A program made the position numbers and the translations under genes. The notes beneath the pieces were generated by a model that was given only the letters and a program-made list of their open reading frames with translations, was not told the DNA's origin and did no database searches. A DNA stretch of 64,000 nucleotides from the NCBI GenBank assembly GCA_020249145.1, contig JADCGF010000011.1:1-64000 (forward strand), read 5' to 3'. This document shows positions 25,301 through 34,039 of this stretch, piece after piece (the stretch's first letter is position 1; the number at the start of each line of letters is the position of its first letter). The stretch comes from Roseomonas sp. GTDB taxonomy: Bacteria > Pseudomonadota > Alphaproteobacteria > Acetobacterales > Acetobacteraceae.

Positions 25301-26848
25301 ATGAAGATCAGCAGACGTGGCCTTGGCCGGGGTGTGGCGGCTGCCGCCGGTGGCTTGGCACTGAGTGGCATTGGTGCCGGGCCAGTGATGGCGCAACGCA
25401 GCGCCAATACCTTGCGCGTCGCCTTCCGCGATGCGGTTCCGAATATTGACCCCTATTTCAACAGCCAGCGCACCGGCATCATCATCGCGCATCAGGCCAT
25501 GGACGGCTTGGTGCATCGTGATCCTGAAACTTTCAAGAACGTCCCCGCATTGGCAACCGAATGGGCCTGGCAGGGCAATACCGCGATTGATTTCAAGATC
25601 AGGTCCGGCGTGAAGTTCCATGATGGCAGCGATTTCGGCGCTGATGATGTTGTCTATACCATGAATGGCATCGCCGAATTGGGCGGGCGGCTTTCAACGC
25701 CCGGGAATTATTCCTGGATCGAAGGGGCGGAAAAGCTGGATGCCAATACGGTACGCATCAAAATGAAGCGGCCCAATCCTGCAGCGCTTGATTTCTTGGC
25801 AATGGTGACACCGATTTGGCCCAAGGCCTACCGCGAAAGGGTGGGGCCTGAGGGTTTTTCCCGCATGCCGATCAGCACCGGGCCGTATCGCTTCACCAAG
25901 GTGGATGTCTCGAACGGGGTCGAATACGAACGTTTTGATGGCTATTACCAGGGTGGCCCCAAGGGGCGGCCGGCCATCCAGCGCATCACCGCGCGCTATC
26001 TTTCCGATGCCGCAACGGAATTGACCGAATTGCTGGCGCAGCGCGTGGATTGGATCTGGAATATGAATCCAGACAATATCGCCAATGTGAACCGCCTGCC
26101 CTTCCTGCAAGCCCTGCAACAGGAAACCATGCGCGTGGGTTACCTTGGCATGGATGCAGCAGGGCGCACGGGCGCGGGCAATCCCATGACGCATTTGAAG
26201 GTACGACAGGCAATCTTCCACGCCATTGATCGCCAAGCCATGGCGGAAAAACTGGTGACAGGCGGGTCGCGTGTGCCGCCTGCCCCCTGCTACCCCTCGC
26301 AATTCGGCTGCAATGGCGATGTCGCCGTGCAATATGAATACAACCCGGCCAAGGCGCGGCAGTTGCTGGCAGAAGCGGGCTTTGCGAATGGCTTTGACGT
26401 GGAGCTCACTTCCTATGTCCAGCCGCGGCAATGGTCTGAAGCGGTACAGAATTACCTGCAAGCGGTCGGTATTCGTGCGCGCCTGAACCTGATGCAGGTG
26501 GCGGCGCAAATCCAACGCTCACAACGCGGCGAATTGGCGCTTGCCATGGGAAGCTGGGGCAGTTTTTCGATCAACGATGTCTCGGCCTTCCTGCCGCAAT
26601 GGTTCGCGGGTGGGAATGAGGATTACGCGCGCGATCAACAGGTGATTGACCTAGTGAATGAAGGCGGCAGTTCCTCCGATGAGGCGGTGCGCAAGCGTGC
26701 CTATGACGCGGCGATCAAGCGCATTACGGAGATGGCCTATTTCGTGCCGCTGCATACTTACGTCAGCACCTATGCCTTCCAGCGGCAATTGGAATTCAAG
26801 GCCTATGCGGATGAATTGCCGCGCTTTTATCTGGCGAGGTGGAGGTAA
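25301..26848 (+). CDS. Dipeptide/oligopeptide ABC transporter substrate-binding protein (family 5)
   Basis: 515 residues. Twin-arginine-like signal (ISRRGLGRG, hydrophobic core, PVMAQ) is followed by the SBP family 5 fold: LRVAFRDAVPNIDPYFNSQR, FKIRSGVKFHDGSDFGADDVVYT, STGPYRF, VRQAIFHAIDR. It binds peptides or related solutes in the periplasm. An RBS (GGGAGC) lies 7 bases before the ATG. It converges on a DppBCDF-type set on the other strand (26911-30609), which is its likely membrane partner. An intrinsic terminator follows at 26870-26901. Confidence 0.93.
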   Translation: MKISRRGLGRGVAAAAGGLALSGIGAGPVMAQRSANTLRVAFRDAVPNIDPYFNSQRTGIIIAHQAMDGLVHRDPETFKNVPALATEWAWQGNTAIDFKIRSGVKFHDGSDFGADDVVYTMNGIAELGGRLSTPGNYSWIEGAEKLDANTVRIKMKRPNPAALDFLAMVTPIWPKAYRERVGPEGFSRMPISTGPYRFTKVDVSNGVEYERFDGYYQGGPKGRPAIQRITARYLSDAATELTELLAQRVDWIWNMNPDNIANVNRLPFLQALQQETMRVGYLGMDAAGRTGAGNPMTHLKVRQAIFHAIDRQAMAEKLVTGGSRVPPAPCYPSQFGCNGDVAVQYEYNPAKARQLLAEAGFANGFDVELTSYVQPRQWSEAVQNYLQAVGIRARLNLMQVAAQIQRSQRGELALAMGSWGSFSINDVSAFLPQWFAGGNEDYARDQQVIDLVNEGGSSSDEAVRKRAYDAAIKRITEMAYFVPLHTYVSTYAFQRQLEFKAYADELPRFYLARWR

Positions 26849-26869
26849 GGACAGTTTGCGCTGAAACAG

Positions 26870-26901
26870 CCCCGCTCGGTGGAAACCGGGCGGGGGTTTT
26901 T
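26870..26901 (+). terminator. Intrinsic terminator after the peptide-binding protein gene
   Basis: CCCCGCTCGGT (26870-26880) pairs with ACCGGGCGGGG (26885-26895), with one G-U pair, around a GGAA tetraloop. TTTTT follows at 26897-26901. This is a textbook rho-independent terminator on the plus strand, 21 bases after the stop codon. Confidence 0.88.
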
Positions 26902-26910
26902 ATGCCTTGA

Positions 26911-27864
26911 TCAACCAGCCAAATGGCATTCCACCAGCCCATCATCCAGGCTGGTGATGCGTGGCGCTGTCGCGGCGCAGGGCGCGAAACAGGCCGGGCA
27001 GCGCGGATGAAAACGGCAGCCGGGCGGGATATTCGCGGGGTCGGGCATGATATCGCCAAGCCCGACATCCGGCACGCCAAGGCCAGGTTCGGGTGTCAGC
27101 ACAGAAGCCAAAAGCGCGCGCGTATAAGGATGGCGCGGGTCACGAAACAGCGCCTCACTCTCGCGCTTTTCGACAATGCGGCCCAGATACATGACGGCGA
27201 CTTCAGTCGCGACATGTTCCACCACCGCAAGATTGTGGCTGATGAAAAGATAGGTCAGCCCCAGATCGCGCCGCAATTCTGCAAGCAAGTTCAGGATTTG
27301 CGCCTGTACGGAAACATCAAGCGCGCTTGTTGGTTCATCACAAACCACAATGCGCGGGCGCAGCACGAGCGCGCGCGCAATCGCCACGCGCTGGCGCTGG
27401 CCGCCTGATAATTGCGATGGGAAACGCGTGCCCTGTTCGGTGGAAAGCCCAACCCGTTCCAGGCTTTCGGCCACGCGGCGATCAACTTCCGAAGTCGTCA
27501 CATTGCCCTGCGCCACCAAAGGCATGGCGATGATATCACGCACCCGCCGGCGCGGATTGAGCGATGAAAACGGGTCCTGAAACACCGGTTGGATCAGCCG
27601 CGCCCGCGCGCGGCGGTCCATGCCTTCCAGCCGCTTGCCATCTACCAGCACTTCACCGCCGCTGGGTTCCAAAAGACCCAGGATCATACGCGCGAGCGTT
27701 GTCTTGCCGCAGCCGCTTTCGCCGACCACACCAAGCACGCTGCCAGCCGGCACAGAAAAGCTGACATCATCCACCGCGACGACACGGCGCGGAGCCGCGA
27801 AAAGCCCTTGGCTCGCGCGGAACTCGCGCCTCAGACCGCGCACTTCAATCGCGGGCGTGCTCAT
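26911..27864 (-). CDS. Peptide ABC transporter ATP-binding protein (DppF-type)
   Basis: 317 residues from the ATG at 27864, which overlaps the upstream stop (ATGA). Walker A GESGCGKTT is at 48-56, followed by [28 protein letters not shown] and the C-terminal extension with CRFHPRC...C for peptide-type importers. It forms the heterodimeric ATPase with the DppD-type gene just upstream. It is the last gene of the minus-strand set TctC, ggt, B, C, D, F. Confidence 0.93.
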   Translation of the reverse strand: MSTPAIEVRGLRREFRASQGLFAAPRRVVAVDDVSFSVPAGSVLGVVGESGCGKTTLARMILGLLEPSGGEVLVDGKRLEGMDRRARARLIQPVFQDPFSSLNPRRRVRDIIAMPLVAQGNVTTSEVDRRVAESLERVGLSTEQGTRFPSQLSGGQRQRVAIARALVLRPRIVVCDEPTSALDVSVQAQILNLLAELRRDLGLTYLFISHNLAVVEHVATEVAVMYLGRIVEKRESEALFRDPRHPYTRALLASVLTPEPGLGVPDVGLGDIMPDPANIPPGCRFHPRCPACFAPCAATAPRITSLDDGLVECHLAG

Positions 27865-28826
27865 GCGCCAGCCCCTTCCGGCAGAACGCACAGCATTTCA
27901 TGCGCGGGGCCGACATTGCGGCGCGGAATATCTACAGCGCAGGCGGATTCGGCAAAGCCGCAACGATCACGAAAGGCGCAGCCGATGAAGCCGGGCGGAA
28001 TGCGCGGCACCACGCCAGGGATGGACCCCAGCGGTTCATCGCGCTTCACCTTGCCCGGCACCGGCACGCAGGAAAGCAGTCCGCGCGTATAGGGGTGGCG
28101 GGGCGCGCGAAACAACTCGGCCGTTGGCGCGCTTTCCACCACCTTGCCGGCATACATGACGGAAACGCGATCCGCGACGCGGGCAACAATGCCAAGATCA
28201 TGCGTGATCAGCAGAATGCCAAGGCCAAGGTCCTTTTGCAGTTCTGCCAAAAGCCGCAGGATCTGCGCCTGCACTGTCACATCCAGTGCCGTTGTAGGCT
28301 CATCGGCAATCAGCAATTCCGGATCGCACATCAGCGCCATGGCGATCATGACGCGCTGACGCAGCCCGCCTGAGAGCTGATGTGGAAATTGCCCAAGCCG
28401 AAGCCCCGGCGCCGTAATGCCAACCCGCGTCAGCAATTCCACCGCACGATCCACCGCTTGCGCGCGTGGCGTACCGCGATGGCGGCGCAATACCTCGGTC
28501 ATTTGCGAACCCACCGTATAGGCCGGGTTAAGGCTGGTCATGGGTTCCTGAAAAATCATCGCCATGCGATCACCGCGCAGGCGGGACATCTGCGCCTCAT
28601 TGTAATCGCGAATATCCTCACCGGCGAAGGAAAGCCGCGCCGCTTCGCGCTTGCCGCCCTTGGCGAGCAGCCCCATCACCGCAAGCGATGTCACTGATTT
28701 GCCGCAGCCGCTTTCGCCCACCAGGCAATGGGTTTCGCCCTTTTCAACGCTTAGTGAAATGCCGCGCACCGCCGCCGTGCCGCCAAACGTCACGCGCAGA
28801 TCGTCAACCTCCAACAGCGCGCTCAT
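27861..28826 (-). CDS. Peptide ABC transporter ATP-binding protein (DppD-type)
   Basis: 321 residues. Walker A GESGCGKS is at 37-44, with [16 protein letters not shown], the signature [23 protein letters not shown] and the cysteine-containing C-terminal segment GCAFRDRC. It energises import with the DppF-type partner. Starts and stops overlap by four bases on both sides, so expression is tightly coupled with the permease DppC and with DppF. Confidence 0.93.
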   Translation of the reverse strand: MSALLEVDDLRVTFGGTAAVRGISLSVEKGETHCLVGESGCGKSVTSLAVMGLLAKGGKREAARLSFAGEDIRDYNEAQMSRLRGDRMAMIFQEPMTSLNPAYTVGSQMTEVLRRHRGTPRAQAVDRAVELLTRVGITAPGLRLGQFPHQLSGGLRQRVMIAMALMCDPELLIADEPTTALDVTVQAQILRLLAELQKDLGLGILLITHDLGIVARVADRVSVMYAGKVVESAPTAELFRAPRHPYTRGLLSCVPVPGKVKRDEPLGSIPGVVPRIPPGFIGCAFRDRCGFAESACAVDIPRRNVGPAHEMLCVLPEGAGA

Positions 28827-29695
28827 CGCGACAGATCCGTCCCCAGCATGTCGCGCAAGGCATCACCCAGCAGATTGACGCCAAGCACCAGGATGAACAA
28901 CGCAATGCCGGGGATCATGATGATCCAGGGGCTGAAGAACATGTATTCCTTGGCTTCCGAAATCATCAACCCCCAGGAAGGCAAAGGCGGCGGCACGCCA
29001 AGGCCCAGGAAGGAAAGTGCCGCTTCCAGCAGAATGGCGAGCGCCATTTCAAGCGTTGCCACCACAGCCAGATGCGTCGCGATATTGGGCAGCACTTCCT
29101 TGAGCAGCACGATCATCGGCGAACACCCCGCGCAGCGCGCGGCGGCCACATAATCCAGATTGCGGATTTGCATGGTGGTGGACCGCGCCACCACCGCAAA
29201 CCGATCCCAAAGCAAAAGCCCCAGCACCAAAATCACCAGCGTAAAACTGGTGCCCATAAGCCCCGCAACGGCAAGTGCGACCAGCACCACCGGGATGGAA
29301 AGCCGCGCCGTGATGGCAAAGACCACAGCATCATCAATCCGCCCACCATAAAACCCGCCCATCACGCCAAGGACCGTACCGATGATGCCAGAGGTGATAA
29401 TGGTTGCGACACCAATAATCATGGAAACCCGCGCGCCATAGATCAGGCGAGAGAGGTAATCCCGCCCCAGTTGATCCGTGCCGAGGATATTGGCCGGCGT
29501 GCCGCCTTCCATCCACATGGGTGGGATCACGCGCCGCCCGAGATTAATGGTGAAAGGATCATAGGGCGCAAGCCAAGGCGCGAAAATCGCCACAAAGGTG
29601 ACGAAGCCAACAATGCCCACACCGAAAATGGCGCCTGCATTGCGCCAGATGCGCCGGCGATTGCTGACACCGGCCGGTTGCAACACCGTGCTCAT
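28823..29695 (-). CDS. Peptide ABC transporter permease (DppC-type)
   Basis: 290 residues. One N-terminal membrane segment is followed by the HPF0013/DppC layout: a periplasmic loop with GTDQLGRDYLSRLIYGARVS, five more membrane segments and the ATPase-contact loop AARCAGCSPMIVLLKEVLPN. It pairs with the DppB-type gene upstream (ATGA overlap) to form the channel. The tail [10 protein letters not shown] is typical. Confidence 0.93.
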   Translation of the reverse strand: MSTVLQPAGVSNRRRIWRNAGAIFGVGIVGFVTFVAIFAPWLAPYDPFTINLGRRVIPPMWMEGGTPANILGTDQLGRDYLSRLIYGARVSMIIGVATIITSGIIGTVLGVMGGFYGGRIDDAVVFAITARLSIPVVLVALAVAGLMGTSFTLVILVLGLLLWDRFAVVARSTTMQIRNLDYVAAARCAGCSPMIVLLKEVLPNIATHLAVVATLEMALAILLEAALSFLGLGVPPPLPSWGLMISEAKEYMFFSPWIIMIPGIALFILVLGVNLLGDALRDMLGTDLSR

Positions 29696-30609
29696 GCCGA
29701 CCTCAAGCGCGGATCGAGTACCGCATTCAACAGATCAGACAAAAGCGTGAGGCCGATATAGATCAGCGCCAGCACCAGAACCACCGCCTGCACCACAGGG
29801 AAGTCGTTCTTGCTGATACTCTCCCACGCCAGATAGCCAACGCCGTGCAAAGCGAAGACCGTTTCAATTACAATGGACCCGCCCAGCATGAAGCCAAGCT
29901 GCACGGCAGCAATCGCCACCACCGGAATCGCCGCATTGCGAAACCCATGCTTGACCAGAATGGAAAGCCGCGAAAGCCCCTTCGCGCGGGCGGTACGAAT
30001 ATAATCGGAAGCCAGCGCTTCGATCATGCCACTCCGCGTAAGACGCATCAGCGATGGAATGGCGGAAAAGGATAGCACGATGGAAGGCATCACATAGTGT
30101 TCCCAGGACCCGGTGCCCGAGATCGGCAACCAGCCCAGGTTCAAGCCCAGTACGATCATCAGCGTAAGGCCAAGCCAGAAGGAAGGCATGGCCTGGCCAA
30201 TCAACGCGACCATCAGCACGGCGCGATCCACCCAGGTATTCTCCTTGACCGCCGCCAGAATCCCCAAGGGCAAGGCAACGCAAAGCGCGATGAACAGGCC
30301 GCATAACCCAAGCGTCATGGTAATCGGCATGCGTTCCATGATCAGCCGCGCCACGCGCGTCTTGAAAAAATAGCTATCGCCGAAATCGCCCTGCAATGCG
30401 CGCCAGAGCCAATCAAAATACTGAACCCATAGCGGCCGATCGAGCCCATAGGCGCGGCGGATGAGTTCAATATCCTCCTGCGTCGCATTCGGCCCGGCAA
30501 TGGAAATGGCAAGATCACCCGATAGCCGCGTGAGCAGAAAGCTCAACGTCAGCACCGTTAGCGCGACCAGAATCGCAACCGTCAAGCGGCGTCTTAGAAA
30601 ATGAAGCAT
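29692..30609 (-). CDS. Peptide ABC transporter permease (DppB-type)
   Basis: 305 residues. Features of DppB include the first membrane helix, ITRAYGLDRPLWVQYFDW-like linker (here RRAYGLDRPL), GDFGDSYFF, six membrane segments and the coupling loop TRSGMIEALASDYIRTARAKG. It lies 47 bases after the gamma-glutamyltransferase gene on the same strand, so the transferase and the permease are probably in one transcript. The matching binding protein is likely the convergent gene at 25301. Confidence 0.93.
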   Translation of the reverse strand: MLHFLRRRLTVAILVALTVLTLSFLLTRLSGDLAISIAGPNATQEDIELIRRAYGLDRPLWVQYFDWLWRALQGDFGDSYFFKTRVARLIMERMPITMTLGLCGLFIALCVALPLGILAAVKENTWVDRAVLMVALIGQAMPSFWLGLTLMIVLGLNLGWLPISGTGSWEHYVMPSIVLSFSAIPSLMRLTRSGMIEALASDYIRTARAKGLSRLSILVKHGFRNAAIPVVAIAAVQLGFMLGGSIVIETVFALHGVGYLAWESISKNDFPVVQAVVLVLALIYIGLTLLSDLLNAVLDPRLRSA

Positions 30610-30656
30610 CCCAGGGACAAACTAGGCTTGATGGGTCCGGCGCGGCAAGGGGGCCA

Positions 30657-32264
30657 TTACCAGGCCCCCGCCCAGCCATCCCGCCGCGGATCGGATGCCG
30701 CCATGCGCACGCCATTATCCAGCACGCAAATGGCCTCCACGCTGCATGGGCCTTCCAGATCGGGCACGATCTTCACGCGATGCCCGCGCGCTTGAAGTGC
30801 GGCGATCATCTCTGCCCCCATGCCGGCTTCGATGGTGAGCACATCCTCTCCCCCATGCGGGTAATTGCTTTCCTGGCCGGGTTGAGAGGATGTCCAGCGC
30901 GGCGCTTCCAGCGCCTGTTGCGGGTCCATGCCGAAATCGGCGCAGGCGACCAGCACCTGCGTATTCACCTGCACCTGATTATCAGCGCCAGGCGTGCCGA
31001 AAATCAGCCAAGGCTTGCCCGCCTTCATCAGCATGGGCGCATTCATGGTGTGGCGCACGCGCTTGCCGGGCGCGAGTGCATTCGCGTGGCCTTCTTCCAA
31101 ATGCCAATAGCTCATGCGGTTGTTGAACAGGATACCGGTTTGCGCGCCCGTCACGCCGGAACCAAAGCTGGAATTGATGGATTGAATGGCAGAGACCGCA
31201 TTGCCATCCGCATCCACCACGCAGAAATAGGTGGTATCCGACTCCGCCATGCCGCGCACCGGCAGCTTCGCCGCGCGGTCCGTGATGGTGGCGGCGTGTT
31301 CGGCGACGCGTTCCGCTGACAACAACATATCAAGCGGCGGGTTCACCGCACCCGCATGGGCTTCGCGGTCCAGAAAGGCGCGTTTCTTCGCTTCCACCAT
31401 CAGATGAATCAAGGCCGCGCTGCCCCAGCCGAGCGCGGCCAAATCGAAGCGATCCAGAATGCGTGCCATTTGCGCCATGACGAAGCCCATGGAAATGGGC
31501 GGCGTCTGGCGCAGTTCAAAACCACGATAGGGCACGGCGATGGGCGGCGCGATGATCGGCGCCACCCCCGCCAAATCCGCCGCGCGCACCAGGGCGCCCG
31601 CCTTTTCCAGATCAGCGGCCAGCATCGCCGCCAGCCTGCCCTGATAGAAATCCGAAGGCCCTGCCGAGGCCAGGCGTTGCAGGGTGGCCGCCAAAGCCGG
31701 CTGGACCAACAAATTCCCCAAAGCCGGCGGCTTGCCCTCCGGCAGAAACAACGCGGCACTCAAAGCATCAGGCGCAAGCCGCGCGCGGTTTTCGCCTACA
31801 AAATGGCGTAAGGCATGGGTTGCCGCGAAACCATCCCGCGCGGCTTCAATTGCGGGCCCGAACAGTGCGCCCCAGGGCTTGCTGCCCTCTGCCCCATGCA
31901 GCGCGGCGATGCCGGCCACCATGCCAAGCGTTTGGATGGAAAGCGCGCCATGCACAGGAATGCCACCCGCCGCGCGATAATGCGCGATGGTGGCCGCTGC
32001 CGGTGCCGCGCCAGTGCCGTTATAGGTGGTGCTGGCGCCGGTTTTCGCGTTCCAGGCATGGTAGAAACCATCGCCGCCCAGCCCGGACATATGTGGTTCC
32101 ACCACGCCAAGCGTGAGGGCAATCGCCACCGCCGCATCGGCGGCATTGCCGCCGGCGCGCAGAATCTCCATCCCCGCAGCGGTCGCGACCGGATGATTGC
32201 TCGCCACCGCCCCGCGTCTGCCCATGATCAGCGGGCGGCGTGCGCGAATGCCTTCATAAGCCAT
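30657..32264 (-). CDS. ggt: Gamma-glutamyltransferase family protein (Ntn hydrolase)
   Basis: 535 residues. The GGT layout is complete: NHPVATAAGMEILRAGGNAADAAVA near 23-47, PHMSGLGGDGF, and the autoprocessing site ESDTTYF with catalytic Thr344 as the new N-terminus of the small subunit. GSGVTGAQTGILFNNRM and the oxyanion-type region follow. There is no clear signal peptide, so it probably works in the cytoplasm, unlike classical periplasmic GGT. It hydrolyses gamma-glutamyl or related amide bonds; the acceptor is unknown. Placement between a TctC gene and a peptide permease set suggests use of imported gamma-glutamyl or N-acyl compounds. Confidence 0.88.
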   Translation of the reverse strand: MAYEGIRARRPLIMGRRGAVASNHPVATAAGMEILRAGGNAADAAVAIALTLGVVEPHMSGLGGDGFYHAWNAKTGASTTYNGTGAAPAAATIAHYRAAGGIPVHGALSIQTLGMVAGIAALHGAEGSKPWGALFGPAIEAARDGFAATHALRHFVGENRARLAPDALSAALFLPEGKPPALGNLLVQPALAATLQRLASAGPSDFYQGRLAAMLAADLEKAGALVRAADLAGVAPIIAPPIAVPYRGFELRQTPPISMGFVMAQMARILDRFDLAALGWGSAALIHLMVEAKKRAFLDREAHAGAVNPPLDMLLSAERVAEHAATITDRAAKLPVRGMAESDTTYFCVVDADGNAVSAIQSINSSFGSGVTGAQTGILFNNRMSYWHLEEGHANALAPGKRVRHTMNAPMLMKAGKPWLIFGTPGADNQVQVNTQVLVACADFGMDPQQALEAPRWTSSQPGQESNYPHGGEDVLTIEAGMGAEMIAALQARGHRVKIVPDLEGPCSVEAICVLDNGVRMAASDPRRDGWAGAW

Positions 32265-32267
32265 GGC

Positions 32268-33218
32268 TCAGCCCCCGAGGTTCATGCGCGCGACAATCGG
32301 CGCCCAGCGCGTCACCTCCGCCTGGACATGCGCGGCTGCGGCGGCAGGTGAAGGATCAGGCCAGGTTTCCACACCCGCCGCTGCCAGCCGCTGCTTCACG
32401 GCCGGGTCCGCCACGGCACGCAGCGCTGCCTCACGAATGGGCGCAAGCGCTTCTTCCGGCGTGCCGGGCTTGGCGAAAAGCACCTGCCAGGCCGTGACCT
32501 CATAGCCAGGAACGCCAGCCTGCGCGAGTGCGGGCAGGCCGGGCACAAGATCGGAAGGTGTCGCGGAACTGACCGCGAGGCCCCGCACGCGGCCATCGCG
32601 CATCAGCGGTGCCAGCATGGTCGGGCTATCAATCGTCAGGTTCATCCGCCCCGCGAGCAAATCCTGCACCGCATTGGCTGCGGTGCGATAGGGCACGATG
32701 GTGAAGCTGGCACCGGAAAGTTGGCGGAACAATTCTCCCGCCAGATGATTAGTCGCACCAGGATTGGTGGCGCCGTAATTCGCTTCCTCTTTCTTCTGCG
32801 ACAGCCAGGCGAGCAATGAAGCCACATCCCGCGCCGGCACATCCGGGTGCACCGCCAGCACAAAGGGCTGGCGGCCCACCAGCGCAAGCGGGATGAAATC
32901 CGCGACGGGATCATGCGGGAAGTTTGGATAAACGGCCCGCATCACTGGGTGATTATTCGTGCCAATGAAGATCGTATTGCCATCCGCAGGCAGGCGATGA
33001 AAGGCTGCCGCGCCCACGGTGCTGCCCGCGCCTGGTATGTTTTCCGGCACCACAGGCCGACCAAGCTGGGTTTGCAGCGTATCCGCCAAAATGCGCCCCA
33101 CCACATCCGTCACGCCACCAACGCCCACGGGGATGATCATGCGAAGCGGCCGCGCCTGTGCAAACGCCGGGGCCGCCAAGCCAAGCGCAGCAGCGGTCAG
33201 AAGGGAACGACGCAGCAT
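32268..33218 (-). CDS. TctC/Bug-family binding protein
   Basis: 316 residues from the ATG at 33218, preceded by AAAGGGG; an ATG seven codons earlier (33239) has no good ribosome site. A signal (LRRSLLTAAALGLAAPAFAQA) is followed by LRMIIPVGVGGVTDVVGRI, the loop VPENIPGAGSTVGAA, ANYGATNPGATNHL and VPGLPALAQAGVPG. It is 3 bases before the gamma-glutamyltransferase gene, so the two are co-transcribed. The bound ligand is unknown. Confidence 0.9.
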   Translation of the reverse strand: MLRRSLLTAAALGLAAPAFAQARPLRMIIPVGVGGVTDVVGRILADTLQTQLGRPVVPENIPGAGSTVGAAAFHRLPADGNTIFIGTNNHPVMRAVYPNFPHDPVADFIPLALVGRQPFVLAVHPDVPARDVASLLAWLSQKKEEANYGATNPGATNHLAGELFRQLSGASFTIVPYRTAANAVQDLLAGRMNLTIDSPTMLAPLMRDGRVRGLAVSSATPSDLVPGLPALAQAGVPGYEVTAWQVLFAKPGTPEEALAPIREAALRAVADPAVKQRLAAAGVETWPDPSPAAAAAHVQAEVTRWAPIVARMNLGG

Positions 33219-33349
33219 GGGAAAACCCCTTTTCTTCATATCTGCTGAAGCCTAACCCGGCTTGCGCCTTCTGCCACCCCCGTTCGCGGGGCTTGGCGCG
33301 CGGGCAAGAGGGCTTCATGATCGCGCCAATAACGCGGGAGAGACGGGCC

Positions 33350-34039
33350 ATGGCCAGCATTGTTCTGATCCACGGGGCTTATCAAGGCGGTTGGATTTGG
33401 CGCTTTGTCGCCGAACGGCTCCGCGCCGCCGGGCATGATGTGCATGCGCCAACGCTGGATGGCTGCGCCGAACGCCGCCAGCAAATGCGCGCGGGCATTG
33501 ATACCGAAAGCCACGGCCAGGAAATCGCTGAATATCTCTATTACCATGATCTGCGCGATGCGGTGCTGGTGGGCACCTCGGCTGGCGGCATGGTGATGGC
33601 GGCAGCCGCCGAACGCGCGCGCGAACGCATTGGGCGCCTGGTTTTCGCCGATGCGCTGGCGCTGATGGATGGTGAAAAGATCAGGGACATCGTGACCCGT
33701 CCCGCCGCCATCAATACGGATATCGCGCTTGGCCCGGGCCGAGAGGATGCGCTGAACCGGCTATTCCTTGGCATGGAAAGGGGTTTGGCCGAATGGGCCG
33801 CGGATCGCATGACGCTGCACCCGATCAACACCTTCACCCAGCCGGTGAAACTGCCAAGCTTCTGGGCGCAAAGCTGGAATGCATCGGTCATCTACTGCCC
33901 GCAGGCGGCCAACCCCGGTGAGGCGCATCAGCGCCGCTGCGCGGAAAAGCTTGGCGCGCGCTGGCATGTGATTGACACCGGCCATTACCCCATGCTGACC
34001 ACACCGGATGAGCTTGCGCGCATCATCATCTCCGGCTGA
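33350..34039 (+). CDS. Alpha/beta hydrolase (esterase / hydroxynitrile-lyase-like group)
   Basis: 229 residues from the ATG at 33350, where the fold begins (MASIVLIHGAYQGGWIW); GGGAGA lies upstream. The nucleophile elbow GTSAG places catalytic Ser77, and the terminal histidine is H212 in DTGHYPML. HGAYQGGW forms the oxyanion region. The group includes plant-type methyl esterases, hydroxynitrile lyases and bacterial esterases; substrate is not identifiable. It overlaps the start of glpD by 32 bases, so the two are probably co-transcribed. Confidence 0.85.
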   Translation: MASIVLIHGAYQGGWIWRFVAERLRAAGHDVHAPTLDGCAERRQQMRAGIDTESHGQEIAEYLYYHDLRDAVLVGTSAGGMVMAAAAERARERIGRLVFADALALMDGEKIRDIVTRPAAINTDIALGPGREDALNRLFLGMERGLAEWAADRMTLHPINTFTQPVKLPSFWAQSWNASVIYCPQAANPGEAHQRRCAEKLGARWHVIDTGHYPMLTTPDELARIIISG

